The notes beneath the pieces were generated by a model. The model had not been told where the DNA came from, searched no databases, and saw nothing but the letters and a program-made list of their open reading frames with translations. Positions 15,409-24,444 of a DNA stretch of 34,949 nucleotides are shown in pieces. Each line of letters begins with the position of its first letter. Position 1 is the stretch's first letter. The position numbers and the translations under genes were made by a program. This stretch comes from Bradyrhizobium genosp. SA-3 (lineage in GTDB: Bacteria; Pseudomonadota; Alphaproteobacteria; Rhizobiales; Xanthobacteraceae): assembly GCF_004212635.1 (NCBI RefSeq), contig NZ_PSRT01000087.1:1-34949 (forward strand), given 5' to 3'.

Positions 15409-16839
15409 ATGATTGGGCGTGCCGCCAGAGCTGGTCGCGTGATGACGCGGCATCGATCGGGCGTGGCTCCTGTGCTTGCGACATGGACCACGCTGGCGCT
15501 CTGTTGCGCCCTGCCCTCGGCCGCATCGGCCGAGGCCCTGCCCGAGGCGCTGGCCAAGGCTTACCAGACCAACCCCCAGCTCAATGCCGAGCGCGCGCGG
15601 CAGCGCGCGACCGACGAGAACGTGCCGCAGGCGCTTGCCGGCTATCGGCCGCAGATCGTGGCCAGCCTCAGTGCCGGCCTCCAATCGGTGCGCAATCTGC
15701 TGCCCGACAACACCATCCAGACCGCCAATCTGAAACCCTGGATCATCGGCGTCACCGTGACGCAGACCCTGTTCAACGGCTTCCGCACCGCCAACAGCGT
15801 GCGGGCCGCCGAACTCCAGGTGCAGTCGGGCCGCGAGGCGCTGCGCAATGTCGGCCAGGGCGTGCTGCTCGATGCAGTCACCGCCTACACCAACGTGCTC
15901 GCCAACCAGTCGCTGGTCGAAGCGCAGCGCTCCAACGTCGCCTTCCTGCGCGAAACACTCGCCGTCACCCAGCGCCGGCTCAACGCCGGCGATGTCACGC
16001 CGACCGATACCGCCCAGGCCGAAGCGCGCCTCAACCGCGGCCTTGCCGATCTCAACGCCGCGGAAGTCGCGCTCGCCGTCAGCCAGGCAACCTATGCGCA
16101 GGTGATCGGCAATGCGCCGTCGCAGCTTCGGCCCGCCGAGGTCGTCGACCGCTATCTGCCGAAGAGTCGCGAGGACGCGATGACGATGGCGATCCGCCAG
16201 CATCCCGCGGTGATGGCCGCAAGCTTCGACGTCGACGTCGCCTCCACCAACATCCGCATCGCCGAAGGCACGCTGCTGCCGAGTGCCAGCATCCAGGGCA
16301 GCGCCAGCAAGAGCCGCAACAACGACCCGACGCTCGGCACCCTCGCCGAGGACCAGGCCTCGATCGTCGCCAACGTCACCGCCCCGATCTACGACGGCGG
16401 CCAGGCCGCGGCGCAGACCCGACAGGCCAAGGAGATCACGGCGCAGAGCCGGCTCGTGCTCGACCAGGTGCGCAACCAGGCGCGCACGGCCGCGGTCAGC
16501 GCCTGGGTTGCCAATGAAGGCGCCAAGATCACGGTTTCAGCCTCGGAGTCCGAGGTGAAGGCTGCGACCGTCGCGCTTCAGGGCGTGCAGCGCGAGGCCG
16601 CTGGCGGACAGCGCACGACGGTCGACGTGCTGAACTCGCAGGCCGACCTGATCCAGGCCAAGGCCCGCCTGATCGGCGCATTGCGCGATCGCGTCATCGC
16701 CTCCTACACGCTGCTCAGCGCCGTCGGCCATCTCGACGTCAAGACCTTGAGCCTGAACACGCCGGACTACCTGCCCGAGGTGCACTACCAGCAGGTCCGC
16801 GACGCCTGGCACGGCCTGCGCACGCCGTCGGGGCAGTAG
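15409..16839 (+). CDS. tolC: TolC-family outer-membrane efflux/secretion protein
   Basis: This protein of about 476 residues has a signal peptide (hydrophobic core VLATWTTLALCCAL, cleavage near ASA-EALPEAL) and the two-repeat helical structure of TolC/OEP proteins. The first repeat begins EALPEALAKAYQTNPQLNAERAR with TQTLFNGFRTANSVRAAELQV; the second contains VTAPIYDGGQAAAQTRQAKE and ends RTTVDVLNSQADLIQAKARL and RDRVIASYTLLSAVGHL. The FNG(F/Y) and YDGG motifs mark the TolC type used by type I secretion and multidrug pumps. It forms the outer-membrane exit duct. Alternative starts are TTG at 15397 and ATG at 15442; I use the ATG at 15409. No type I secretion ABC or adaptor genes are beside it; an RND pump lies 1.6 kb downstream in the opposite direction and has no outer-membrane gene of its own. 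Confidence 0.92.
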   Translation: MIGRAARAGRVMTRHRSGVAPVLATWTTLALCCALPSAASAEALPEALAKAYQTNPQLNAERARQRATDENVPQALAGYRPQIVASLSAGLQSVRNLLPDNTIQTANLKPWIIGVTVTQTLFNGFRTANSVRAAELQVQSGREALRNVGQGVLLDAVTAYTNVLANQSLVEAQRSNVAFLRETLAVTQRRLNAGDVTPTDTAQAEARLNRGLADLNAAEVALAVSQATYAQVIGNAPSQLRPAEVVDRYLPKSREDAMTMAIRQHPAVMAASFDVDVASTNIRIAEGTLLPSASIQGSASKSRNNDPTLGTLAEDQASIVANVTAPIYDGGQAAAQTRQAKEITAQSRLVLDQVRNQARTAAVSAWVANEGAKITVSASESEVKAATVALQGVQREAAGGQRTTVDVLNSQADLIQAKARLIGALRDRVIASYTLLSAVGHLDVKTLSLNTPDYLPEVHYQQVRDAWHGLRTPSGQ

Positions 16840-16864
16840 TTTCAAGTCTCTTGGCGGAGTACCG

Positions 16865-17422
16865 ATGAAGAGCCGCCGCATCCATCTGATGGGAGCTTCG
16901 GGTTCCGGCGTGACGACGCTCGGTCGTGCGCTCGCCGACCGGCTTGCGCTGGCGCATCACGACAGCGACGACTATTTCTGGCTACCGACCGTGCCGCCCT
17001 ACAAGACGACGCGCCCCGCCTCCGAACGTCTCCGCCTGATGCGCGAGATGTTTCTGCCGCGTCTCGACTGGGTGCAGAGCGGATCTGTCACCGGCTGGGG
17101 CGAGGAGCTTGTTCCATTCTTTGATCTCGTCGTCTTCGTGACTGCGCCGCGCGAAATCCGCCTGAGGCGATTGCGCGCTCGCGAGGCCGCCCATTTCGGC
17201 ACCGACGCCGTCGCGCCCGGCGGCTGGCGTCATGATGAGACCGAAGACTTCGTTGAATGGGCTTCCCATTATGAAGCCGGTGATCGCGAAGGCCGCAATC
17301 TTGCAAAGCATGAAACGTGGCTCGCGGGCTTGTCCTGTCCCGTCGTGCGCGTTGACGGCTCACGCCCGCTTGCCGATCTTGTCGAGCAGGTATGCAGCGA
17401 AGCGGAGCGGTTGCCGGGCTGA
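16865..17422 (+). CDS. P-loop nucleoside-kinase-like protein (adenylate kinase-like AAA family)
   Basis: This 185-residue protein begins with a Walker A motif GASGSGVTTLG (10-20) directly after the first beta strand, as in small nucleotide kinases and shikimate-kinase-like proteins. It has an acceptor-like HHDSDDYFW segment (about 31-39), a hydrophobic strand LVVFVTAPREIRLRRLRAREAAHFG with the paired arginines of a kinase lid, and a helical C-terminus. The substrate is unknown; relatives are annotated only as AAA family ATPase or adenylate kinase. It starts 25 bases after tolC and may be co-transcribed, though a functional link is not evident. The protein lacks membrane segments and should be cytoplasmic. 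Confidence 0.8.
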   Translation: MKSRRIHLMGASGSGVTTLGRALADRLALAHHDSDDYFWLPTVPPYKTTRPASERLRLMREMFLPRLDWVQSGSVTGWGEELVPFFDLVVFVTAPREIRLRRLRAREAAHFGTDAVAPGGWRHDETEDFVEWASHYEAGDREGRNLAKHETWLAGLSCPVVRVDGSRPLADLVEQVCSEAERLPG

Positions 17423-17473
17423 TGTGATATTCTCTCGGAGCTTGCCTCTAAAGAATAAACAGGGAGAGAAAGC

Positions 17474-18436
17474 GTGCTCAACCGACGCAGTGTCCTGCTT
17501 GCCTCCCTTGCCGCCGGAGTAGCCATGACCAGCAAAGCCCACGCCCGTGCGGCGCAGCCCGCGACGCCGATCAATTTCGATGTCCCGGCGCATGCCTGTG
17601 ATTGCCACACCCACATCCATGGCGACGTCGAAAAGTTTCCGTTCTTCGCGGGACGCGTCTACACGCCGGAGCCGGCGAGCCCCGAAGAAATGGCCGCACT
17701 GCACAAGGCGCTGCATATCGAGCGCGTGGTGATTGTGACGCCGAGCGTCTACGGCACCGACAATTCCTCCACCCTGTTCGGTATGAAGGCGCGCGGCGCG
17801 ACCGCGCGCGGGGTGGCCGTGATCGACGACAAGACTCCAGAGAGCGCGCTCGATGCGATGCATCAGGACGGTTTCCGCGGCATCCGCCTCAATCTGGCGA
17901 CCGGCGGCGTCAATGATCCCAATGTCGGCCGACCGCGCTTCACTGCCGCAGTCGAGCGCATGAAGGCGCGCGGCTGGCACGTGCAACTCTACACCACGCT
18001 TGCCATGATCTCGGCGATCAAGGACCTCGTCGCGACGGCGCCGGTGCCCGTCGTGTTCGACCATTTTGGCGGCCTTGAAGCCTCGCAGGGCCCGGAGCAG
18101 CCGGGCTTCTCCGATCTCGTCGCGCTGGTGAAATCCGGCAAGGCCTATGTGAAGATTTCGGGCGCCTACCGGTCATCAACTCTCGCACCCGACTATCAGG
18201 ACATGGTGCCGTTCGCAAAAGCGCTGATCGCGGCGAACCCGGACCGCATCGTCTGGGGCACGGACTGGCCGCATCCGGATTCCAGCCGCGTCGAGGGACG
18301 CAAGCCCACCGACATCGCGCCGCTCTATCAGATCGGCGACGGCCGGCTGCTCAACCAGCTGCCGGTGTGGGCGCCCGATGCGGATGTGCGCAAGAAGATC
18401 CTGGTCGACAATCCGGCGCGGCTCTACGAATTCTGA
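17474..18436 (+). CDS. Exported amidohydrolase, TIM-barrel metal-dependent hydrolase (PF04909 type)
   Basis: This 320-residue protein has a Tat-like signal (NRRSVLLASLAAGVAMT, residues 3-19) ending near HARA. The metal-binding motif HTHIH (45-49) follows, with VFDHFGG (His197) and GTDWPHPD (Asp264), which are the metal and catalytic positions of the amidohydrolase-2 family. It resembles the 2-pyrone-4,6-dicarboxylate lactonase (LigI)/ACMSD branch. It probably hydrolyses or decarboxylates a small carboxylated ring or lactone, but in the periplasm if the signal is real; the substrate is unknown. The start is GTG at 17474, with an AGGGAGAGA ribosome-binding site. The gene stops 3 bases from the stop of the convergent RND pump gene. 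Confidence 0.9.
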   Translation: MLNRRSVLLASLAAGVAMTSKAHARAAQPATPINFDVPAHACDCHTHIHGDVEKFPFFAGRVYTPEPASPEEMAALHKALHIERVVIVTPSVYGTDNSSTLFGMKARGATARGVAVIDDKTPESALDAMHQDGFRGIRLNLATGGVNDPNVGRPRFTAAVERMKARGWHVQLYTTLAMISAIKDLVATAPVPVVFDHFGGLEASQGPEQPGFSDLVALVKSGKAYVKISGAYRSSTLAPDYQDMVPFAKALIAANPDRIVWGTDWPHPDSSRVEGRKPTDIAPLYQIGDGRLLNQLPVWAPDADVRKKILVDNPARLYEF

Positions 18437-18439
18437 CGG

Positions 18440-21400
18440 TCAGCGCGCGCGGCGGGAGAAGAAGGAGATCAGGACCGGCAAGGTCACCAGGATCACCACG
18501 GGCGCCAGCATCATGCCGGTCACGACCACGACAGCGAGCGGCTTCTGCACCTGCGAGCCGATGCCTTCCGATAGCGCCGCCGGCAGCAGGCCGACGCCCG
18601 CGACGACGCAGGTCATCAGCACCGGACGAAGCTGCAATTCGCCGGTGCGCACCACCGCGCTCATGCGGTCCATGCCCTCTTCGATGAGCTGATTGAACTG
18701 CGACAGGATGATGATGCCGTCCATCACGGCGATGCCGAACAGCGCGATGAATCCGATCGCCGCGGAGACGCTGAATGCCGTGCCGGAAATCAAGAGGCCC
18801 AGCACCCCGCCGAAGATCGCCATCGGGATCACGCTCATCGCGAGCAGCGTGTCGGTCATCGAGCCGAAATTGAACCAGAGCAGGACACCGATCAGCGCCA
18901 GCGAGATCGGCACCACGATCGACAGCCGCCGGATCGCGTCCTGGAGATTGCCGAACTCGCCGACCCAGTCCATGTGCGAGCCGGGCGGCAGCTGCACCTG
19001 CTCGGCGATCTTCTGCTGCGCCTCGCGGATCGCGCTGCCGAGGTCACGCTCGCGCACCGAGAACTTGATCGGCAGATAGCGCTCCTGCTGCTCGCGATAG
19101 ATGTAGGCGGCACCGGAGACGAGGCTGATGTTGGCGACCTCGCTCAGGGGGATCTGCGTGACGGTGCCGTTCGGCCCCGGCGCGCCGATCCGCAAATTCT
19201 GGATCGCCTCCGCGCTTCTGCGGTATTCCGGCGCGAGACGGACGATGATCGGGAAGTGCCGGTCGCTGCCCGGCTCATAGAGATCGCCCGCAGTGTCGCC
19301 GCCGATCGCGACCTTGATCGTGGCGTTGATGTCGCCGGGGGCGAGGCCATAGCGCGCGGCCTTGGCACGGTCGATGTCGATCTGGATGGTCGGCTGCCCG
19401 AGCGAAGTGAACACCGCAAGGTCGGTGACGCCCTGCACGGTGGCCAGCACCGATTTGATCTTGTTGGCGGTGTCGGTCAGCGCCTGGAGGTCGCTGCCGA
19501 ACAGCTTGATCGAGTTCTCGCCCTTCACGCCGGAGACGGCTTCGGAGACGTTGTCCTGGAGATATTGCGAGAAGTTGAACTCGACGCCGGGGAAGCGGTC
19601 GTCGAGCTGCTTGAGCAGCTCGGCGGTCAGCTCTTCCTTGTCGCGCGTGCCGGGCCATTGGCTCGTAGGCTTGAGCGGCGCGAAGAACTCGGCGTTGAAG
19701 AAGCCGGCCGCGTCGGTGCCGTCGTCGGGACGGCCGTGCTGCGACACCACAGACTCGACCTCCGGCCGGGCGCGGATGACCTTGCGCATCTCGTTGACGT
19801 AGGTGTTGCCTTCCTGGAGCGAGATGGTCGGCGGCAGCGTGGCGCGGATCCAGAGATTGCCCTCTTCCAGCTTGGGCAGGAATTCGAGACCGAGCAGCCG
19901 GCCGAGCGCCACCGTCATCAGCACGAGCCCGACGGCGCCGCCAAGCACGATGTTTCGATTGGCGACCGCCCAATGCAGCAGCGGCGAATACAGCCGGTGC
20001 AGGATCAGCATCACCTTCGTCTCGGTCTCCTCGACATGGGCGGGCAGGATGATCGCGGATAGCGCCGGCGTGACGGTGAACGTCGCAAGCAGCCCGCCAG
20101 CCAGCGCATAGGCATAGGTCCGCGCCATCGGTCCGAAGATGTTGCCCTCGACGCCTGATAGCGTGAATAGCGGCAGGAAGGCCGCGATGATGATTGCCGC
20201 TGCAAAGAAGATTGAGCGCGAAACGTCCGCCGCGGCGCTGAGGATGGCATGGCTCTTCATGCCGAACAGCGTCTCATTCGACATTTGCTCGGTTTCCGAC
20301 ATCGGTGTCGTCTGGGTCAGGCGGCGGAAGATCGCCTCCACCATGATGACGGTGGCATCGACGATTAGACCAAAATCGATGGCGCCGACCGACAGCAGAT
20401 TCGCCGATTCTCCGCGGAGCACCAGGATGATAACGGCGAAGAACAGCGCGAACGGAATGGTGGCGCCGACGATCAGCGCGCTGCGCAAATCACCGAGGAA
20501 GATCCACTGCAACAGCACGATGAGCAGAATGCCGACCACCATGTTGTGCAGCACGGTGTGGGTGGTGAGCTCAATCAGGTCCCCGCGGTCGTAGATGCGC
20601 TCGATGCGCACACCGGGCGGCAGGATGCTGGAGTTATTGATGGTTTGAACGAGTTGGTGGACGCGCTTGATGGTCGGCGAGCTCTGCTCGCCGCGGCGCA
20701 TCAGGACGATGCCCTGCACGATGTCGTCGGACTCGTCGAGGCCGGCAATGCCGAGACGGGGCTTCTGACCGACGGTTACGGTGGCGACGTCCTTGACCAG
20801 CACCGGATTGCCGCCGGACTGCGCCACCATGGTGTTGGCGAGGTCGTCGATCGACCGGATCAGGCCGACGCCGCGCACCACGGCCGATTGCTGGCCGATA
20901 TTGACGGTGTTGCCGCCGACATTGACGTTGGAATTGCCGACCGCCTGGAGCAATTGCGGCAGCGTCAGGCCGTTGGCGACCAGCTTGTTGAAATCGACCT
21001 GGAGCTCGTAGGTCTTGCTCCTGCCGCCCCAGCCGGTGACGTCGATCACGCCGGGCACGGCGCGGAAGCGGCGCTGCAGGATCCAGTCCTGGATGGTCTT
21101 GAGGTCGAGCACGCTGTAGTTCGGCGGACCCACCAGACGATATCTGAAGATTTCGCCGATCGGGCTGAGCGGCGAGATCTGCGGCTGCACGTTGCCGGGC
21201 AGCGGCGCGAGCTGCGCCAGGCGGTTCAGCACCTGCTGCAGCGCCTCGTCATAGGTGTAGGCGAAGGAGAACTGGAGTTTGATGTCGGAGAGGCCGTAGA
21301 GCGAGATGGTGCGGATGGTCGTGAGGTTCTTCAGACCGGCGACCTGGGTCTCGATCGGGATCGTGATGTAGCGCTCGATCTCCTCGGCCGACAGGCCCGG

Positions 21401-21556
21401 ACTCTGCGTCACGATGTCGACCATCGGCGGGGTCGGATCGGGATAGGCTTCGATGTTGAGCTGATTGAACGCGATCAGGCCGCCGATCAGGACGGCGACG
21501 AACATGCCGACCATTAGGAAGCGCCGGTTGACGGCAAGAGCAACGAGACGATCCAT
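18440..21556 (-). CDS. RND efflux permease, heavy-metal efflux (CzcA/CusA) type
   Basis: This 1038-residue inner-membrane proton-driven exporter has the standard RND layout: TM1 at 13-31 (RRFLMVGMFVAVLIGGLIAF), a large periplasmic loop, TM2-6 at about 335-490, a second periplasmic loop and TM7-12 from about 860. TM4 carries the HME-type acidic triad D394FGLIVD400ATVIMVE407, at the spacing of the Asp/Asp/Glu residues of CzcA. The usual DGA and final Asn of that motif are replaced (DAT, then VEA), so cation specificity may be altered. The periplasmic opening motif AYPDPTPP (37-44) and DLKTIQDWILQRRFRAVPGV are typical of this subfamily. The adaptor gene ends 28 bases upstream, so the two are an operon. 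No outer-membrane component is encoded beside them. Confidence 0.93.
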   Translation of the reverse strand: MDRLVALAVNRRFLMVGMFVAVLIGGLIAFNQLNIEAYPDPTPPMVDIVTQSPGLSAEEIERYITIPIETQVAGLKNLTTIRTISLYGLSDIKLQFSFAYTYDEALQQVLNRLAQLAPLPGNVQPQISPLSPIGEIFRYRLVGPPNYSVLDLKTIQDWILQRRFRAVPGVIDVTGWGGRSKTYELQVDFNKLVANGLTLPQLLQAVGNSNVNVGGNTVNIGQQSAVVRGVGLIRSIDDLANTMVAQSGGNPVLVKDVATVTVGQKPRLGIAGLDESDDIVQGIVLMRRGEQSSPTIKRVHQLVQTINNSSILPPGVRIERIYDRGDLIELTTHTVLHNMVVGILLIVLLQWIFLGDLRSALIVGATIPFALFFAVIILVLRGESANLLSVGAIDFGLIVDATVIMVEAIFRRLTQTTPMSETEQMSNETLFGMKSHAILSAAADVSRSIFFAAAIIIAAFLPLFTLSGVEGNIFGPMARTYAYALAGGLLATFTVTPALSAIILPAHVEETETKVMLILHRLYSPLLHWAVANRNIVLGGAVGLVLMTVALGRLLGLEFLPKLEEGNLWIRATLPPTISLQEGNTYVNEMRKVIRARPEVESVVSQHGRPDDGTDAAGFFNAEFFAPLKPTSQWPGTRDKEELTAELLKQLDDRFPGVEFNFSQYLQDNVSEAVSGVKGENSIKLFGSDLQALTDTANKIKSVLATVQGVTDLAVFTSLGQPTIQIDIDRAKAARYGLAPGDINATIKVAIGGDTAGDLYEPGSDRHFPIIVRLAPEYRRSAEAIQNLRIGAPGPNGTVTQIPLSEVANISLVSGAAYIYREQQERYLPIKFSVRERDLGSAIREAQQKIAEQVQLPPGSHMDWVGEFGNLQDAIRRLSIVVPISLALIGVLLWFNFGSMTDTLLAMSVIPMAIFGGVLGLLISGTAFSVSAAIGFIALFGIAVMDGIIILSQFNQLIEEGMDRMSAVVRTGELQLRPVLMTCVVAGVGLLPAALSEGIGSQVQKPLAVVVVTGMMLAPVVILVTLPVLISFFSRRAR

Positions 21557-21584
21557 CAGGTCTTCAGTTTTCTTGGGTCGTCGA

Positions 21585-22829
21585 TCAGCTGCCGGACGCC
21601 GCGCGGTCGATGAACAGGCTGCCCTTGGTGACGATCTGCTCGCCGGGTTTCAGATTGCTGGTGACCTCGACGAGGTTACCGTTGATGAGGCCGATCTTGA
21701 TCTGGCGCAGCTCGACCGATTTGTCCTCGCGCGCGACCCAGATGCGGACCTTGTCGGCTTCATAGATCAAAGCCTGTTTCGGCACCGCCGGCGCAGCACG
21801 GTCGCCGGCCGAGTAGATCGTGACGTTGGCGAACATCTCCGGCTTGAGCAGGCCGTCCTTGTTGTCGATGGTGGCGCGGACCAGGAGGCGGCGCGTGTTG
21901 GGATCGATCGCGGCGGCGACGTAGTTGATCCTGGCGGTCAGCGGCCGACCCGGTAGCGCCATCACGTTGACGGTGATGTCCTGACCGATGCACACCGCGG
22001 CCGCATCGCTCTCGCGCACGAACGCGGTGAGCCAGACCATGGAGAGGTCGCCGATCACGAAGACCGGATCGCTGGCACCGGAACTGACGTACTGGCCGGG
22101 GCCGATCTTGCGCTGCACGACGGTGCCCGCGATCGGCGAATAGATCGTGATTTCCGGATTGATCGCGCCCTTCTCCTGGAACGCCTTGATGGTCTCGTCG
22201 GTGAAGCCGAGGATGCGCAGCTTGTTGCGCGCGGCTTCCAGCGCCGTCCCCGAGGAGCGCATGTCGTTCTGCGCCTGGACCTGGGTCGCTTCCGCCTGCT
22301 GATAGTCCTTCAGCGGAATGGCATGACCCTCATAGAGATCCTTGGCGCGCTTGAACTGGATGTCGGAGAGCTCGAGCGCCGACCTCGCCTTGTTCTGCGA
22401 CGTCATCGCCGCGACGAAATCGTTCTGAGCCTGCACGGTGTCGGCGGCTTCGATCGTGAACAGCGGTTGACCTTGCTTCAGGGTCTCGCCCGGCTTGGCG
22501 AGCAGCTTGGTGACCCGGCCTGCATAGGGCGAGAACACCGGCGTCGAGCGATCCTCGTCCACCGCGACCTTGCCCTCGGTGACATACTCGGCTCGAAAGC
22601 TCTTGGCCTTGACCGGCTCGATCGTCAGCGTCGCCCATTCGGACGGCGTCGGCGTGAAGGTCTGCGCATTCCTGCGCGATTGGCTGGAGATGTCGGAGTG
22701 CTTCTTCTCCTTGGGCCCCGCCTGAAGGAAGCCATAGGCCCCGGCACCGACGAGAGCTAGTAAAACTACGGAGGTGATCACCCGTGGTTTTGTAAGCACC
22801 TGCAATCGCTTGGTATTTTCAACTACCAT
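21585..22829 (-). CDS. RND pump periplasmic adaptor (CzcB-like membrane fusion protein)
   Basis: This 414-residue protein has an N-terminal membrane anchor (about 18-38, VITSVVLLALVGAGAYGF), a split biotinyl-lipoyl domain (PVFSPYAGRVTKLLAKPGETLKQGQPLFTIE and ITIYSPIAGTVVQRKIGPGQYV), a helical hairpin between them (AADTVQAQNDF to RNKLRILGF), and a beta-barrel (LTARINYVAAAIDPNTRRLLVRATIDN) characteristic of MFPs. There is no His-rich or Met-rich metal-binding extension, so a heavy-metal role is not proven. I prefer the ATG at 22829 (MVVENTKRLQ) over a TTG at 22862. It links the permease 28 bases downstream to an outer-membrane duct, possibly the TolC encoded at 15409-16839. Confidence 0.92.
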   Translation of the reverse strand: MVVENTKRLQVLTKPRVITSVVLLALVGAGAYGFLQAGPKEKKHSDISSQSRRNAQTFTPTPSEWATLTIEPVKAKSFRAEYVTEGKVAVDEDRSTPVFSPYAGRVTKLLAKPGETLKQGQPLFTIEAADTVQAQNDFVAAMTSQNKARSALELSDIQFKRAKDLYEGHAIPLKDYQQAEATQVQAQNDMRSSGTALEAARNKLRILGFTDETIKAFQEKGAINPEITIYSPIAGTVVQRKIGPGQYVSSGASDPVFVIGDLSMVWLTAFVRESDAAAVCIGQDITVNVMALPGRPLTARINYVAAAIDPNTRRLLVRATIDNKDGLLKPEMFANVTIYSAGDRAAPAVPKQALIYEADKVRIWVAREDKSVELRQIKIGLINGNLVEVTSNLKPGEQIVTKGSLFIDRAASGS

Positions 22830-22883
22830 TGAGCCCGGTCGTGTCTGCGACGATCTCGGCAAATGACTGCCTCATCGGTCGCG

Positions 22884-22913
22884 CTAATAGTGCTGAATTC
22901 AGATTTCAGACAA
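22884..22913 (-). promoter_or_regulatory. Possible promoter of the RND operon with internal palindrome
   Basis: On the minus strand TTGTCT (complement of 22908-22913) and TATTAG (complement of 22884-22889) are 18 bases apart and point toward the adaptor gene. The spacer contains the perfect palindrome CTGAATTCAG (22893-22902), a plausible operator for a repressor. The match to consensus is moderate. Confidence 0.35.
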
Positions 22914-22974
22914 CCTAAAAAACGCTGGGCGCCTCTCGGTTGACGTTAAAATGTTGCGACGTGTCAGCTTCATG

Positions 22975-24387
22975 TCAGCTTCGCGCCGGCCACTGTGCCG
23001 GATGACTGCCGAGCGGCATCGCCGGACGGCTCCATTGTGCCGGCGTTGTCGATAGCACCGCCGAATGACGCACCGCCTTCAACGTGCCGAAGCCAGATGG
23101 CATGCTTTCGATGAACGCCGCATGTACAGCGTCCCCCGTAAGATCCGGGGTGTCCAGTCCGCCGTCAAGCCGGCCGAGATTCCACAGCCAGCGTCCGGTC
23201 TGCGCCAGCGACACGCGCACGTGCCAGCTGCCGCCTTCGCGGGCCTGGCGCGCCTTGGCCATCATGGCGCCGAACGCCATCAGATAACCGGTGGCGTGGT
23301 CGAGCATCTGCGCCGGCAATTCCTTGGGACCGTCGATGCCGGCGGCCTGCCCCTCCGCCTGATTGAAGCCGGTCGTGGTCTGCACCAGTGAATCGAAGCC
23401 GCGCCGCTCCGCCCAGGGGCCGGCATGGCCATAGGCCGACAGCGTGACATAGACGATGCCGGGACTAATTTGCGCCGCGTCCTCCGGCGCGAAGCCGAGG
23501 GCGGCGAGCGCGCGCGGACGATAGCCTTGCGAGAAGACATCGGCGTCTTTCAACAGCGTACGCAATTGCGCCCTGCCCGCTTCGCTCTTCAGCTCGATGA
23601 AGGTGGTGAGCTTGCCGCGGCCGGTGTCGATGGTGAGCCAGGGGATGGCGGGTAATTCAGGCCCCGAGACGAGCAGCACGTCCGCGCCGTGCGCGGCGAG
23701 CGTGCGGCCCGCGACAGGGCCTGAGATGACGCGGGAGAGATCGAGCACGCGGAGCCCCGCGAGCGGACGATCGCTGTTCGACAATCCTTTGGACCACGGT
23801 TTCGCCGGGGCCTCGCCGATCTTCTCGATCGAGGCCAGCGGCAGTTCGGCGAGCGCACGCGCCTGCGGCAGCGCCGACCATTCGTCGTAGCTGCGCATCA
23901 GGGCGACGACGCCGCCCACAGCGTAAGCCGCAGTCTCGAAATCCTCGCCTTTCCATTGCATCAGCGCCGCCTGCACCTTCTCGCGCTCGGGCACGCAGCC
24001 GAGCACCTTGCAGACGGCGTCGCGGTGATGCGGGAAATTGGTGTGGCAGCGCACGAAGCGGCCATCGCCGGTTCCGTAGACGCCGGCGATGACGTCCCAG
24101 GCCGGAGGCGGCGGCTTGTCGTCAACGCGCAAATAGCGCTCGGATCGGCATTCGACGACCGCGTGACGCAAATCGACGGAGACGTCCTGCGCCGCGCCGC
24201 TGCGCAGTCGCCAGATTTCGGCAGCGGCGAGGCCGGCGGCAGCGATCGTCGTCTGGCCGGCGACGGCGACGCGAAACGAGGATGGGATCTGCGGCTCCTC
24301 GCCCGTCAGCTGCACGCGGCCGAGCGCAGCCGGATCGCCGCCGACGGAGGTCCAGATGCACTTGAGAATGTCGGCGGAGCTTTGCAT
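22975..24387 (-). CDS. CaiB/BaiF-type CoA-transferase with duplicated half-domain
   Basis: This 470-residue class III CoA-transferase is longer than the usual 380-410. Residues 207-470 contain the normal N-terminal half: PLAGLRVLDLSRVISGPVAGRTLAAHGADVLLV, TGRGKLTTFIELKS, DVFSQGYRPRALAALGF, IVYVTLSAYGHAGPWAERRGFDSLVQ, with the catalytic Asp332. Residues 45-200 look like the C-terminal half of the same family (AAAEIWRLRSGAAQDVSVDLRHAV, GVYGTGDGRFVRCHTNFPHHRDAV, PLASIEKIGEAP), so the halves are in reversed order or partly duplicated. I place the start at the ATG at 24387, preceded by GGGAGAG; the 139-residue upstream extension is antisense to the next gene. It should move CoA between acids; the substrate is unknown. 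Confidence 0.9.
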   Translation of the reverse strand: MQSSADILKCIWTSVGGDPAALGRVQLTGEEPQIPSSFRVAVAGQTTIAAAGLAAAEIWRLRSGAAQDVSVDLRHAVVECRSERYLRVDDKPPPPAWDVIAGVYGTGDGRFVRCHTNFPHHRDAVCKVLGCVPEREKVQAALMQWKGEDFETAAYAVGGVVALMRSYDEWSALPQARALAELPLASIEKIGEAPAKPWSKGLSNSDRPLAGLRVLDLSRVISGPVAGRTLAAHGADVLLVSGPELPAIPWLTIDTGRGKLTTFIELKSEAGRAQLRTLLKDADVFSQGYRPRALAALGFAPEDAAQISPGIVYVTLSAYGHAGPWAERRGFDSLVQTTTGFNQAEGQAAGIDGPKELPAQMLDHATGYLMAFGAMMAKARQAREGGSWHVRVSLAQTGRWLWNLGRLDGGLDTPDLTGDAVHAAFIESMPSGFGTLKAVRHSAVLSTTPAQWSRPAMPLGSHPAQWPARS

Positions 24388-24444
24388 GGCCGCTTCTCTC
24401 CCTTTAGTTTTCGCGACCATCCCACGTTCAGAGAAAGGATTGCA

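Noticed and set aside
18974..20062. Plus-strand open frames opposite the RND permease
   Set aside because: They are shadows of the permease, with no ribosome-binding site and the charged composition expected of antisense frames.
22962..22982. Direct repeat TGTCAGCTTC twice, one base apart
   Set aside because: It overlaps the 3' end of the CoA-transferase gene, has only two copies and no promoter context.
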